A stretch of DNA of 41,126 nucleotides from Ruminococcaceae bacterium UBA3215 (GCA_002363155.1 DEWH01000028.1:39549-80674), one strand, 5' to 3'. Numbered from the stretch's first letter, positions 6,668 through 15,340 are shown. Notes: generated by a model from the letters alone, not told the origin. Made by a program: numbers and translations.

Positions 6668-9523
6668 TCAATCTTCACCGAGTTTGAGAGCCTTGTTGAT
6701 ATTGATCTTCTTTATAAGCGCGCCGAGGATCGCAAATCCGCCGCCGAGCATAAGCACGATGATAACATAAAGCTTGATATAATCGCTCTGCGATGCCGCA
6801 ACAAGGAACGGCGGCACCTGATCTGCGGGATTGTACATCGAACGGAACAGCGGTACGAAGATATCACTGGTTATACCGCCTATCACGAACGACATCGCAA
6901 GCGACACGCCCGATACGAGTATCTGTTCATACCCGATCATTCCCACGATCTCGCGGAATGTCACACCCATTGCGCGGAGTATGCCGAACTGGAGCGTCCT
7001 GCTCCTTATCGACAGTATCCAGTATATCAGAAATCCGATAACTGTCATTATCATTATGACCACAAAGCTCAGCGTCAGCGCACCGTTCATTCCCTGCAGC
7101 TGAGGCTGGTTCTTGACGGTGATGAGCTGCTGCGACGCGTCGGTTATCTTCTCGATCGGCATTCTCTTCGCGGAAATGTCGGCATAAAGCGCGGAACTCG
7201 ACGCACCGTCCTTAAGCTTTATCCACACTTCGTACGGCTCCAGATCGGACACCGAGCTTGTATAGTAATAGTTCATTATCGCAAAGCAGTTCACAGCGTA
7301 GGAGGTGATCAGCTCCTCCTCTTCCTCGCCGGTCTCCTCGCTCTTTGCGGATTTCTTGCTGTTCTTGCCGGTATTCGCGGAAACATTCGGGTTTATGCCC
7401 GGCCAGTAGTCCACCACAGCAAGCACCGGGGCGCTTATCTTCTCATTCGCAGACCACTTCACATCTATCGCGTCGCCCAGCTGTATCTCGTATTTGTCGG
7501 CAAGCGCACGCGAGATTATGATGCCGGAGGGGTAGTCCTGCAAAGCCTTTATGTAGTTCCACCAATGCACCGGGAGCAGATCGTTCCTGAACCACGCCGT
7601 GTTGGCGAACTTGTACGGCTCCACCGCCATAAGAGTGACACTGTTCTCGGTCTTGCTGCCGACAGTCACCTTCGCCTTCTTGTTCACGAGTACCTTCGTT
7701 GCGGTCTCAACGCCTTCCAGCTCCTCGAAACGCTCGAAATCCCGCTCCACATACCCGGAGACCTGTGCGCCGGGCTCGGGGGAGGTAGCTTCAAGCCAGT
7801 ACTCCTTCAGCACGATGTCCGCTCCGTCGGCATAGCGTATGCGGTCTTCCTTCTGATCGTTTATGGTGCGTGCAGTGTTGGCGGAGAATATGCCAAGTGA
7901 GAATGTCACCACAAGGAACAGCATCAGAAAGCGCTCTCTGCCGCCCTGTGAACGGCATACCGTGGTTATCGCCATATACTGTGAGGGCGTCCACAGCGGC
8001 TTGAACGTTATATATATAAGATTGAGCAGATATGGGTAAATTCGTATGAAAAGCAGTCCCAGTCCGAATATAAGGCAGGTTGAGAATATGAAGAACATCG
8101 GGTTGATGTCTCCGGTAGATACTTCCGAGATCTGCTCGTCGGCAGTGTAAAACGCATAGAACACTATCGCCGCCGCGATGAGCAGGAAATCTATACCCGT
8201 CTTTTCCCAGAGCGACATTCTCACGACTTTTGTCTTGCTCTGTTTGTACTGCACTATGGAGAGCTTCGATGCCGGGATTATCGGTATCATCGTCGCCGCA
8301 AAGAATATCACCACCGCGATAAGCGAATACAGCAGGGCGCCGGACGTTATCTTCGCAGAGATGCCCGTCCTGTTGACAAATTCAAGGAATCCGTCCGAAA
8401 CGCCGAGGAACCTGCACATCACAAGTCCGAGGAACGGCGCGGTCACAAGCGTCACAAGTCCGAGAATGCCGGCTTCAAGCGCGTACATTCCGAAGATCTG
8501 CATTGACCCTGCTCCCCTGCTCTTGAACACGGCTATCTCGTTCTTTTCCTGCTCGACATTGAGCCTTGAAACCATGAACAGGTAGAATGCCAGCATCACC
8601 ATTGTGGGTATCTGGAGCACCCAGAGTATGCCGGTGAGCTTCTCGGCTTCCTTTGCGTAGTTCTTCCAGATGTTCAGCACACCCATGGTGAACTTGCAGT
8701 TCAGCGTGGGGAAGTATTCCGCGTCCTCGTCTATCGCCTTAACAGCGAAGGCGAGATCGTTCATATCCATTTTCTGATAATCGAGAGCATATCGGACTGC
8801 TATATCTGCCGGCTTAACCGCTCCGTCCGCTGTGAGCTTTCCGCAGAAGCAGCCGTAGTCCGTGATAAGCGCACTTGCATAGCCGTCCATTTTCTCCGAC
8901 CAATAGATATCGTTGGGATCGGACTGCTCGAAAATGCCCACTATACGCACGGTCATATCGCCGGCGCTGGTATCTCCGCCCTTTACCGGGTATTCCCCGC
9001 CGAGTGTCACGCCGAGATTACGGAGGGCTGTCTCATTCGCCACTGTCTCATATACACCGTCCTCCGCAATGCCGCCGTCACAGAACATTCGCCCGTCGGT
9101 AATGCTTATATGCCCGTCAAAGCCGGTCATTGCCGCAAGCTTCATTCTTGTGTTGGAAGTGCCTTTTGTGCCGCCTGTGGAAAGGTACAGCATATTGTCG
9201 TAAACGACAGTCTTTGAAGCGCCCACCGGTATCGGCAGGTAATCCACCCTGCCCCTGACAGTATCCGGCAGCTCATTTATCTCCTTGAGCCGCTCGGTCA
9301 TGCTCACCGACTCCGCAAAAGTGCGCTCAACAGCATAAATTCCGGGAAACTCACCGGAGCTGAGCTGGTACGACTCCATATCCTTGATAAGGGTACGCTG
9401 GAGCGACGCGTCCATATATATCGGCACGGTACTCATCATTCCCGCAGCCATCAGAAATCCGATAAACAGGCACAAAACCATCCATTTGGTCTTGCGCATT
9501 TTTCTGAATAGTAGTGTAAACAA
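6668..9523 (-). CDS. FtsX/MacB-type ABC transporter permease (951 aa)
   Basis: A 951-residue membrane protein with about ten membrane segments: one at 12-31, then 298-320, 348-370, 392-418, 440-460, 472-497, 530-548, 815-838, 863-885 and 918-938. This is the duplicated FtsX layout: N-terminal helix, large extracellular domain (40-290), three-helix FtsX block, second extracellular domain (552-812, with an acidic EEEEE insert near 735) and a second FtsX block carrying the family motif FGILRAMGVTFREI. Such permeases move lipids, peptides or lipoproteins with an ABC ATPase. The start is TTG at 9523, chosen because GGAGATAAC lies just upstream. The lipoprotein adaptor gene ends 25 bases before it, so they form an operon. 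No ATPase gene is present here; it must be encoded elsewhere. Confidence 0.85.
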   Translation of the reverse strand: MFTLLFRKMRKTKWMVLCLFIGFLMAAGMMSTVPIYMDASLQRTLIKDMESYQLSSGEFPGIYAVERTFAESVSMTERLKEINELPDTVRGRVDYLPIPVGASKTVVYDNMLYLSTGGTKGTSNTRMKLAAMTGFDGHISITDGRMFCDGGIAEDGVYETVANETALRNLGVTLGGEYPVKGGDTSAGDMTVRIVGIFEQSDPNDIYWSEKMDGYASALITDYGCFCGKLTADGAVKPADIAVRYALDYQKMDMNDLAFAVKAIDEDAEYFPTLNCKFTMGVLNIWKNYAKEAEKLTGILWVLQIPTMVMLAFYLFMVSRLNVEQEKNEIAVFKSRGAGSMQIFGMYALEAGILGLVTLVTAPFLGLVMCRFLGVSDGFLEFVNRTGISAKITSGALLYSLIAVVIFFAATMIPIIPASKLSIVQYKQSKTKVVRMSLWEKTGIDFLLIAAAIVFYAFYTADEQISEVSTGDINPMFFIFSTCLIFGLGLLFIRIYPYLLNLIYITFKPLWTPSQYMAITTVCRSQGGRERFLMLFLVVTFSLGIFSANTARTINDQKEDRIRYADGADIVLKEYWLEATSPEPGAQVSGYVERDFERFEELEGVETATKVLVNKKAKVTVGSKTENSVTLMAVEPYKFANTAWFRNDLLPVHWWNYIKALQDYPSGIIISRALADKYEIQLGDAIDVKWSANEKISAPVLAVVDYWPGINPNVSANTGKNSKKSAKSEETGEEEEELITSYAVNCFAIMNYYYTSSVSDLEPYEVWIKLKDGASSSALYADISAKRMPIEKITDASQQLITVKNQPQLQGMNGALTLSFVVIMIMTVIGFLIYWILSIRSRTLQFGILRAMGVTFREIVGMIGYEQILVSGVSLAMSFVIGGITSDIFVPLFRSMYNPADQVPPFLVAASQSDYIKLYVIIVLMLGGGFAILGALIKKININKALKLGED

Positions 9524-9548
9524 TTTGTTATCTCCTGTCGGAAGCGGT

Positions 9549-10526
9549 TTATCTTATGATAACGGCTTCTCCTGCATCAAGACCTTCGGTTATCTCTGCT
9601 TCCGTTGCATTCGTTATCCCGAGCACAACGTCCTTTTCCTTCTTCTGCCCGTCCTCGAAGACCTGGACATAAGTTCTGTCGCCGTCGGTCTTGACAAGGT
9701 TCTTCGGAATGACCACCGCATTCTCCGAAACGGACTTTACTTTCTTGATATTAGCTATCGCGCCGAGATACGCAAATGAGGGCGCAGAGCTGTCGAAATC
9801 GGCGTAGAGCGCTTTCTTGTCGTCGGCTCCGTCAGCTGCGGCTTCATGCGGAGTATAATATACTGTGCAGCCGTACTCGTCCGACTCCACGGTGACTGTA
9901 ACCTTGTCGCCAACCTCGAAATCCTTCGCATCGCCGTCATAGCTTGCCGCGACATAAAGGTCTTCCGGATCCACGATCCTCGCTATGACCTTGTACGGGT
10001 CAAACTCCGTGCCGGGATCTATCTTATATACATAGGAGACCTGACCGCTCATGGGCGCAAACACCTTCGCGCCGTCATAGCGTGCCTGGTACATCTCAAG
10101 TGTGCTCTGCGCTATCTCAAGATCGAGCTTATCCGCCTGCGAACCGCTGGAAGAATAGCGGAGCTGTGCCGCCTCCACTTCAAGCTTCTGTATCTCAAGC
10201 AGATACTCCAGCTCGCCGACATTCATCTCGGCGATAAGATCGCCTTCATTGACAAATTCCCCGGCACGGACATAGACGTTCTTTATCTGACCGGTGTAGG
10301 CGGTGAAGTAGCACTCGGCTTCCTTTTTCGACTTGACATAGCCGGTGACATTTATCGTGCTCTCAATAGTCTTCCGCCGTGCGGTGAAAGTGGAATACGC
10401 CACCTCGTCCGGCGCGATGACCGGAGGATCAAGGAGTTTTTCCTCCTCCGGGAAAAAGTAACACCCGGACAGCGACATTATTATTGCGAGAACGGCAGCC
10501 GGTATTCTTAATCTTGCTGTTTTCAT
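9549..10526 (-). CDS. Lipoprotein efflux adaptor (HlyD/MacA-like)
   Basis: This encodes 325 residues. It begins with a lipoprotein signal peptide (MKTARLRIPAAVLAIIMS, lipobox LSGC with Cys22). A biotinyl-lipoyl-like half (FTAYTGQIKNVYVRAGEFVNEGDLIAEM), a short helical hairpin (LEIQKLEVEAAQLR... IAQSTLEMYQARY), the second lipoyl half (VFAPMSGQVSYVYKIDPGTEF) and beta-barrel regions follow. This is the layout of MacA/HlyD-type periplasmic adaptors, adapted to a Gram-positive surface. The ATG at 10526 has GGAGGAT upstream and yields the lipobox; longer upstream frames lack one. It is co-transcribed with the FtsX permease and probably docks on it. A TATAAT at 10561-10566 with a poor -35 may be its promoter. 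Confidence 0.85.
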   Translation of the reverse strand: MKTARLRIPAAVLAIIMSLSGCYFFPEEEKLLDPPVIAPDEVAYSTFTARRKTIESTINVTGYVKSKKEAECYFTAYTGQIKNVYVRAGEFVNEGDLIAEMNVGELEYLLEIQKLEVEAAQLRYSSSGSQADKLDLEIAQSTLEMYQARYDGAKVFAPMSGQVSYVYKIDPGTEFDPYKVIARIVDPEDLYVAASYDGDAKDFEVGDKVTVTVESDEYGCTVYYTPHEAAADGADDKKALYADFDSSAPSFAYLGAIANIKKVKSVSENAVVIPKNLVKTDGDRTYVQVFEDGQKKEKDVVLGITNATEAEITEGLDAGEAVIIR

Positions 10527-10665
10527 TCTATCCTCCGAAAAAATGTTTGCATAGTTTACCATTATACAATTACACTTTATAATAACATAAATCATCTGAA
10601 TTTTCAAGCAGTAAGCGGAAAAATGACGAAATTTTTAAAACCTTTCCCAAAATTTGAAAAATCCC

Positions 10666-10694
10666 TTGAAATTTATGTGATATTGTAGTATAAT
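10666..10694 (+). promoter_or_regulatory. Sigma-A promoter for the decarboxylase subunits
   Basis: TTGAAA (10666-10671), 17-base spacer, TATAAT (10689-10694), 46 bases before the ATG at 10741. Confidence 0.75.
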
Positions 10695-10740
10695 AGAATA
10701 GATTTTTGGATAATAACACCTTATGAAAAGGGGATAAGAT

Positions 10741-11190
10741 ATGAGTATCAATTTGTCAGCCGTTATTGCGGCTCAGGAACTTGACTGGGGACTTATAGGG
10801 TCAACGGTCGTAACCGGACTTGTGGTAGTATTTCTTATACTTGCGATACTGGTCCTTTTCCTTTGGCTGTTCGGAAAAATATTCAAGGGAATAGGCAGCC
10901 TTCAGCAGAAGAAGGAGCAGAAAGCCGCGGAAGAAGCTGCCGCAAAGAAAGCCGCCGAAACAAAGAAGCCTGCTGCTCCCGCACCGGTTCAGGCATCAGC
11001 TGCTCCCGAGATCGAGTATGAAGAAGAGGACGACGATGAGATCATTGCCGTTATTGCCGCAGCGATAGCTGCCTACGGCGAAGCCGAGGGCAAGCAGTAC
11101 CGCATAGCAAGCATAAAGCGTCCGAGGAACGCACGTTCCGGCTGGAGCGCCGCGGGAATTGCCGACAATATGCGCGGCTTCACAGACTGA
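10741..11190 (+). CDS. OadG-family Na+-pump decarboxylase gamma subunit
   Basis: A 149-residue protein with one N-terminal membrane helix (about 18-44, LIGSTVVTGLVVVFLILAIL), an Ala/Lys/Pro-rich charged linker (50-90), an acidic patch (EYEEEDDDE) and a C-terminal helix plus basic tail (EIIAVIAAAIAAYGEAEG). This is the OadG / sodium pump decarboxylase gamma pattern: the subunit anchors the biotin-dependent carboxyltransferase to the membrane beta subunit. AAAAGGGG precedes the ATG. The beta subunit gene follows after 16 bases. The C-terminal Zn-binding residues of enterobacterial OadG are not obvious, as is usual for distant family members. Confidence 0.78.
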   Translation: MSINLSAVIAAQELDWGLIGSTVVTGLVVVFLILAILVLFLWLFGKIFKGIGSLQQKKEQKAAEEAAAKKAAETKKPAAPAPVQASAAPEIEYEEEDDDEIIAVIAAAIAAYGEAEGKQYRIASIKRPRNARSGWSAAGIADNMRGFTD

Positions 11191-11206
11191 GGAGGGGATA
11201 AAGGCA

Positions 11207-12397
11207 ATGATAGAAACATTTCTTGAAACAATACAAACGCTCTGGCAGCAGTCGGCGTTCTGCAATATAACGTGGCAGCAGGGAGTAATGCTCCTTATCT
11301 CGTTCTTCCTTATGTATCTTGCAATTGTAAAGCAATACGAGCCTATGCTCATGCTTCCGATAGCATTCGGTATGGCGCTCACCAACCTTCCCGGCGCGGA
11401 GCTTTACCACCCCGAATTCTTCATGACCACCAACATACCGTATGCGACTGTCCTTCATGACGGCGGCATACTCGATGTTCTGTACTTAGGCGTTAAATGC
11501 GGCATCTTCCCGCCGCTGATATTCCTCGGAATCGGCTGTATGACCGACTTCGGCCCCCTTATTGCAAACCCGAAGAGTTTCTTCCTCGGAGCTGCCGCAC
11601 AGGGCGGTATCTTCTTCACATTCCTCGGTGCCTGCGCACTTTCGGCTACCGGCATCGTTGACTTCTCGCTTGCACAGGCAGCGTCTATCGGTATCATAGG
11701 CGGTGCGGACGGACCTACGGCGATATGGCTGACATCGAAGCTTGCGCCTGAACTGCTGGGCTCGATAGCGGTAGCGGCGTACTCGTACATGGCGCTTGTT
11801 CCGGTTATCCAGCCGCCGATAATGAAGCTGCTCACAACGAAGAAGGAGCGCAAGATAAAAATGGGAATGCTCCGCAGCGTTTCCAAGACCGAGAAGATAA
11901 TCTTCCCGATCGCGGTTACGGTAATTGTTGCATTTATCGTTCCCTCTGCCGCTCCGCTTGTCGGAATGCTCATGCTCGGCAACCTGTTCAAGGAGAGCGG
12001 TGTTGTTGAAAGACTTGTTAAGACAGCTTCCGGCGAACTTATGAACATAATTGTAATCATGCTCGGCACGACTGTCGGCGCTACTGCGACGGCAGACAAC
12101 TTCCTCAGCATACGCACGATAATGATAATCGTACTCGGACTTCTCGCATTCTGTGTAGGTACTGCCTGCGGCGTACTTCTCGCAAAGCTTATGAACAAGC
12201 TGTGCGGCGGCACTATCAACCCGCTTATCGGTTCAGCCGGAGTTTCCGCTGTTCCTATGGCAGCCCGTGTTTCTCAGAAGGTAGGTCAGGAAGAGGATCC
12301 CTCCAACTTCCTGCTCATGCACGCTATGGGTCCGAACGTTGCCGGCGTTATCGGTTCTGCCGTTGCCGCCGGTGCGCTGATGGCGATCTTTGGATAG
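11207..12397 (+). CDS. Na+-translocating decarboxylase beta subunit
   Basis: A 396-residue polytopic membrane protein with about ten hydrophobic segments. The family signature IIGGADGPTAIWLTSKL is present, as is the C-terminal GTINPLIGSAGVSAVPMAARV repeat motif, both with Asp/Asn/Ser residues implicated in Na+ passage in OadB/GcdB/MmdB. It couples decarboxylation of biotin-bound carboxylate to Na+ export. The ATG at 11207 was chosen because GAGGAGGGG lies just upstream and the longer frame overlaps oadG. No alpha subunit or biotin carrier gene is in the window, so the substrate (oxaloacetate, malonyl-, methylmalonyl- or glutaconyl-CoA) cannot be decided. The gene is followed by the post-stop repeat module. 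Confidence 0.9.
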   Translation: MIETFLETIQTLWQQSAFCNITWQQGVMLLISFFLMYLAIVKQYEPMLMLPIAFGMALTNLPGAELYHPEFFMTTNIPYATVLHDGGILDVLYLGVKCGIFPPLIFLGIGCMTDFGPLIANPKSFFLGAAAQGGIFFTFLGACALSATGIVDFSLAQAASIGIIGGADGPTAIWLTSKLAPELLGSIAVAAYSYMALVPVIQPPIMKLLTTKKERKIKMGMLRSVSKTEKIIFPIAVTVIVAFIVPSAAPLVGMLMLGNLFKESGVVERLVKTASGELMNIIVIMLGTTVGATATADNFLSIRTIMIIVLGLLAFCVGTACGVLLAKLMNKLCGGTINPLIGSAGVSAVPMAARVSQKVGQEEDPSNFLLMHAMGPNVAGVIGSAVAAGALMAIFG

Positions 12398-12528
12398 AAG
12401 AGAAATTTGAGAGATTTTTAAGAAGGGGCTCTGCCCCTCAACACCCCGCCAACCCCCTTTAAAAAAGGGGGCTGGACACCCTAAACTGATCCCGTAATAC
12501 GGAGATCAGATATTTGCATCACAAATAG
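12398..12528 (+). repeat. Post-stop G/C module after the decarboxylase operon
   Basis: Directly after the stop come GAGA/TTT tracts, the hairpin AGGGGC-tct-GCCCCT, then ACCCCGCCAACCCCC, TTTAAAAAA and GGGGGCTGGACACCCTAAA. The same order is seen after the stop codons at 30221, 30770 and, with insertions, 12799 and 6668. CCCCC/GGGGG can also pair. No coding frame is credible here. Confidence 0.75.
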
Positions 12529-12566
12529 AAAGACTGCTGAAAGTGTTAATTTTCAGCAGTCTTTTC
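12529..12566. terminator. Hairpin terminator between convergent genes
   Basis: AAAGACTGCTGAAA pairs with TTTCAGCAGTCTTT across a seven-base loop, followed by TCTTG. The stem nearly equals that at 71-106 and sits in the same place relative to the dispersed repeat. Confidence 0.75.
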
Positions 12567-12568
12567 TT

Positions 12569-12654
12569 GTATTCAGATGAATATAACTAACCGAGGTGGC
12601 GCACCTGCCGATAGAAGCATGTCGCTACGCATTTCGCCGCGGCGCGTCCGCCGC
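12569..12654 (+). repeat. Dispersed ~56 bp repeat, copy 3
   Basis: ATTCAGATGAAT, then AACTAACCGAGGTGGC, GCACCTGCCGATAGAAG and TGTCGCTACGCATTT, continuing into GCGGCGCGTCCGCCGCC. This is the most complete copy in the window and agrees almost base for base with copy 1. Confidence 0.8.
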
Positions 12655-12798
12655 CCCCCTTTTTTAAAGGGGGCTTGCGGGGTCACAGGGTCGCGGCACG
12701 AAGCCGCGAGTAGGCTGCCAAAAGCGCGCACGACGCGCGCATACAAGCAGCCGAAGCAGAGCCCCTTCTCTCAAATCTCTCGAAAGTCTCTTAATCTC
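12655..12798 (-). repeat. Post-stop module of glycogen phosphorylase with two-hairpin element, copy B
   Basis: From the glgP stop codon (minus strand) come GAGA/TTT tracts and AAGGGGCTCTGC. Then there is a two-hairpin insert at 12691-12752: plus strand TCGCGGC-acgaa-GCCGCGA, then GGCTGC enclosing CAAAA, GCGCGC-acgac-GCGCGC and ATACAA, closed by GCAGCC. GACCCCGCAAGCCCCC and AAAAAAGGGGG end it. The insert is homologous to 6398-6461 with both variable stems changed in a compensatory way. Confidence 0.72.
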
Positions 12799-15168
12799 TC
12801 AAAGAGTAACCTTCTCGATCTTCCAGATCTCCTTCGCGTAATCCGAGATAGTTCTGTCGGAGCTGAACTTGCCTGCACAAGCCATATTCATCCAGCACTT
12901 CTTCGCAAAAGCGAACTTGTCGGTATAGTCCTTGTTGAGCTTGAGCTTTGCCTTAACGTAGCTGTCAAGATCTCCGATAAGATAATAATTGTCGGCCCTG
13001 TGCCAGTGCGCACCGTCCATGAGCGAGAAGTAAAGCTCGCGGAAATCGCCGCTGCCGCCGTCACTTACAGTGCCGTCGATAAGGCTGCGGATAACCCTGC
13101 CGATCTTCGGGTCCTTCTCCACCGTGTAGCGCGGATCGTAGATCTTCATTATGCTTTCAAGCTCCTCGACAGTTGCGCCGAAGATGTAGTTGTTCTCCTT
13201 GCCGGCTTCCTTGACTATCTCCACATTCGCGCCGTCAAGCGTTCCAAGCGTTACCGTACCGTTGAGCATCAGCTTCATATTGCCGGTCCCGCTCGCTTCT
13301 GTACCCGCAGTGGATATCTGCTCGGAAACATCGGCTGCCGTAACAAGCTTCTCCGCATAAGATACACGATAGTTCTGTACAAATACTACCTTGAGAAGAT
13401 CGCGGGTGTCGGGATCCTCATTTACGATCCTTCCGATCTCATTGATATACTTGATTATCGCCTTTGCTCTGCGGTAGCCGGGAGCCGACTTCGCACCGAA
13501 AATGAATGTTGTCGGATAGAAATTCTTGATAGAACCGTCCTTGATGCCGTAGTAGATATAGAGAATTCCGAACGCGTTAAGAAGCTGGCGCTTGTATTCG
13601 TGCAGACGCTTGATCTGTATATCAAATATGCTGTTCGGGTCGATCTCAACGCCCTCATGCTCCTTGATGTAGTTCGCAAGCTGCACCTTCTTCTCGTGCT
13701 TTATGTCCATAAAGCGCTGGAGTTCATGCTTGTCGTCGGCAAACCACTTGAGCTTCTGGAGGTCTTCGAGGTTGGTCATCCACTCGCTGCCCTTGTTGAG
13801 CTCGTTGATGAGCGCGGAAAGCTCCTTGTTGCAAAGAGCAAGCCAGCGGCGGGGAGTGATGCCGTTCGTCTTGTTCTGGAACTTCTTCGGATAAAGCTTG
13901 TACCACTCTTTCAGCGCGTCGTTCTTGAGTATCTCGGTGTGTATCTCCGCAACGCCGTTTACATAAGTCGAGCAGTAGATAGCCATTCTCGCCATGTGGA
14001 TAAGATCGCCCGCTACTATCTTCATCGGGTCGATATCCGGTTTGAACATACCCTCCTTGTACAGTTCGCCGATGAATGCCTCATTTATCTGGAGGATTAT
14101 CTCGTAAATTCTCGGCACAACTTCCTTCATTATGTCGGTGCTCCACTTTTCAAGAGCTTCCGCCATAATGGTGTGGTTGGTGTAGTTGAATGTCTTCTTC
14201 GCAATTTCAAGCGCATCGAAGAAATCGAATCCCTCCTCGTCAACGAGTATTCTGATAAGCTCGGGGATCGAGATAACGGGGTGGGTATCGTTGAGCTGAA
14301 TGGTGATCTTCTCGTAGAATTTCGCCATATTTCCGCCGGTGCGCTTGAACTTCTTCACGATATCCTGCACAGAAGCGGAGGAGAAGAAGTATTCCTGCTT
14401 GAGGCGGAGTATCTTGCCCTCGCGGGAATCGTCATTCGGGTAAAGCACGCGGGAAATGTCCTCTGCCATACGCTGTTCGCGGCATGCCTCATCATACTTC
14501 TGATCGTTGAAGAGCTTGAAATCGAACTCTTTCAGCGGTTCCGCCTGCCAGAGACGAAGCGTGCTGATATGATCGGTGCCGTATGCAACGATCGGCATAT
14601 CGTAGGGAACTGCCCTTACTGTCTGATTGCCGTAGGTAACTGTAACCGCGTCGGCATTCACACGCTTGCTCCACGGATCGCCGTACTTTGTCCAGTCGTC
14701 TGCTTCCTCACACTGGTATCCGTCAACGATAGACTGCTTGAACAGACCGTATTTGTAACGTATGCCATAGCCGTCCAGCGGAAGATCAAGAGTTGCCGCG
14801 CTGTCGAGGAAGCAGGCTGCGAGTCTTCCGAGACCGCCGTTTCCGAGTGCAGCGTCCTCTATTTCCTCAAGATCTGCAAGATCCACGCCCACTTCCTTGA
14901 GCGCATCGGAAACTTCCTCCTCGATGCCGAGGCAGAGAAGGTTGTTGTAGACAGCGCGTCCTACAAGGAACTCCATTGAGAAGTAGCAGGCACGGCGGGA
15001 GTTGAGATGCGCTTCCCTGCTCTTTGCCCAGTTATCGGAGATCGAGCGCATAACTGCGCAGGATACCGCGAAATGGATCTGCTGAGGGGTGGCTTCCTTT
15101 GCGGGAATGCCGTATTCCTCGGATAAAATGCTGTTGAACTGATTCAAAAATTCTGTTTTGTTGAACAT
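12799..15168 (-). CDS. glgP: Glycogen/maltodextrin phosphorylase (GT35)
   Basis: A 789-residue cytosolic enzyme of normal family length (about 750-850). It releases glucose-1-phosphate from alpha-1,4-glucan ends. It has family signatures along its length: AACFLDSAATLDLPLDGYGIRYKYG split over residues 115-140, QLNDTHPVISIPELIR, TNGITPRRWL and the pyridoxal-phosphate site EASGTGNMKLMLNG, whose Lys (K632) forms the Schiff base. The closing ISTAGTEASGTGN region is intact, so the enzyme should be active. The ATG has AAAGGATAAC upstream. It lies alone between the post-stop repeat module and a leader containing a four-stem palindromic element, with a promoter candidate at 15335-15363. Confidence 0.95.
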   Translation of the reverse strand: MFNKTEFLNQFNSILSEEYGIPAKEATPQQIHFAVSCAVMRSISDNWAKSREAHLNSRRACYFSMEFLVGRAVYNNLLCLGIEEEVSDALKEVGVDLADLEEIEDAALGNGGLGRLAACFLDSAATLDLPLDGYGIRYKYGLFKQSIVDGYQCEEADDWTKYGDPWSKRVNADAVTVTYGNQTVRAVPYDMPIVAYGTDHISTLRLWQAEPLKEFDFKLFNDQKYDEACREQRMAEDISRVLYPNDDSREGKILRLKQEYFFSSASVQDIVKKFKRTGGNMAKFYEKITIQLNDTHPVISIPELIRILVDEEGFDFFDALEIAKKTFNYTNHTIMAEALEKWSTDIMKEVVPRIYEIILQINEAFIGELYKEGMFKPDIDPMKIVAGDLIHMARMAIYCSTYVNGVAEIHTEILKNDALKEWYKLYPKKFQNKTNGITPRRWLALCNKELSALINELNKGSEWMTNLEDLQKLKWFADDKHELQRFMDIKHEKKVQLANYIKEHEGVEIDPNSIFDIQIKRLHEYKRQLLNAFGILYIYYGIKDGSIKNFYPTTFIFGAKSAPGYRRAKAIIKYINEIGRIVNEDPDTRDLLKVVFVQNYRVSYAEKLVTAADVSEQISTAGTEASGTGNMKLMLNGTVTLGTLDGANVEIVKEAGKENNYIFGATVEELESIMKIYDPRYTVEKDPKIGRVIRSLIDGTVSDGGSGDFRELYFSLMDGAHWHRADNYYLIGDLDSYVKAKLKLNKDYTDKFAFAKKCWMNMACAGKFSSDRTISDYAKEIWKIEKVTL

Positions 15169-15197
15169 CTGTAAGTTATCCTTTCATACAAGTGTTT

Positions 15198-15340
15198 TAT
15201 AATTAATATCTGCTCATAAAGGAATGTGCCCGCTTTAAAAAGACGCTGAAAGCGTATTTTTAAAGCATACGACAGTCTGTTTCACAGACTGTCGTGCAAT
15301 AACTGCCTTTTAGGCAGTTATTGAGGACACATTAATTATA
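15198..15340 (-). repeat. Four-stem palindromic element upstream of glgP
   Basis: Outer inverted repeat TATAATTAAT / ATTAATTATA (15198-15207, 15331-15340). Next stem AATGTGCCC / GGACACATT (15223-15231, 15325-15333) closes three adjacent hairpins: 15232-15266 (GCTTTAAAAA-N-ACGCT stem, GAA loop), 15269-15295 (12 bp ACGACAGTCTGT stem, 3-base loop) and 15298-15322 (11 bp AATAACTGCCT stem, 3-base loop). In the closing stem the only mismatch on the plus strand (C-A) becomes a G-U pair in minus-strand RNA, the direction of glgP. It could be a leader RNA, a mobile miniature element or a folded single-stranded DNA site. Confidence 0.7.

Noticed and set aside
6488..7900. 470-codon plus-strand frame opposite the 951-residue permease
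   Set aside because: It runs from the tandem repeats into antisense of a gene with clear FtsX motifs; composition is His/Arg-rich as expected of a shadow.
12577..14979. 800-codon plus-strand frame opposite glycogen phosphorylase
   Set aside because: It is antisense to a complete GT35 enzyme with all motifs, begins in an intergenic repeat and shows no recognisable domain.
15198..15340. Known riboswitch or T-box upstream of glgP
   Set aside because: There is no T-box sequence, no conserved riboswitch core, and stems are near-perfect palindromes. I keep it as an unclassified structured element.
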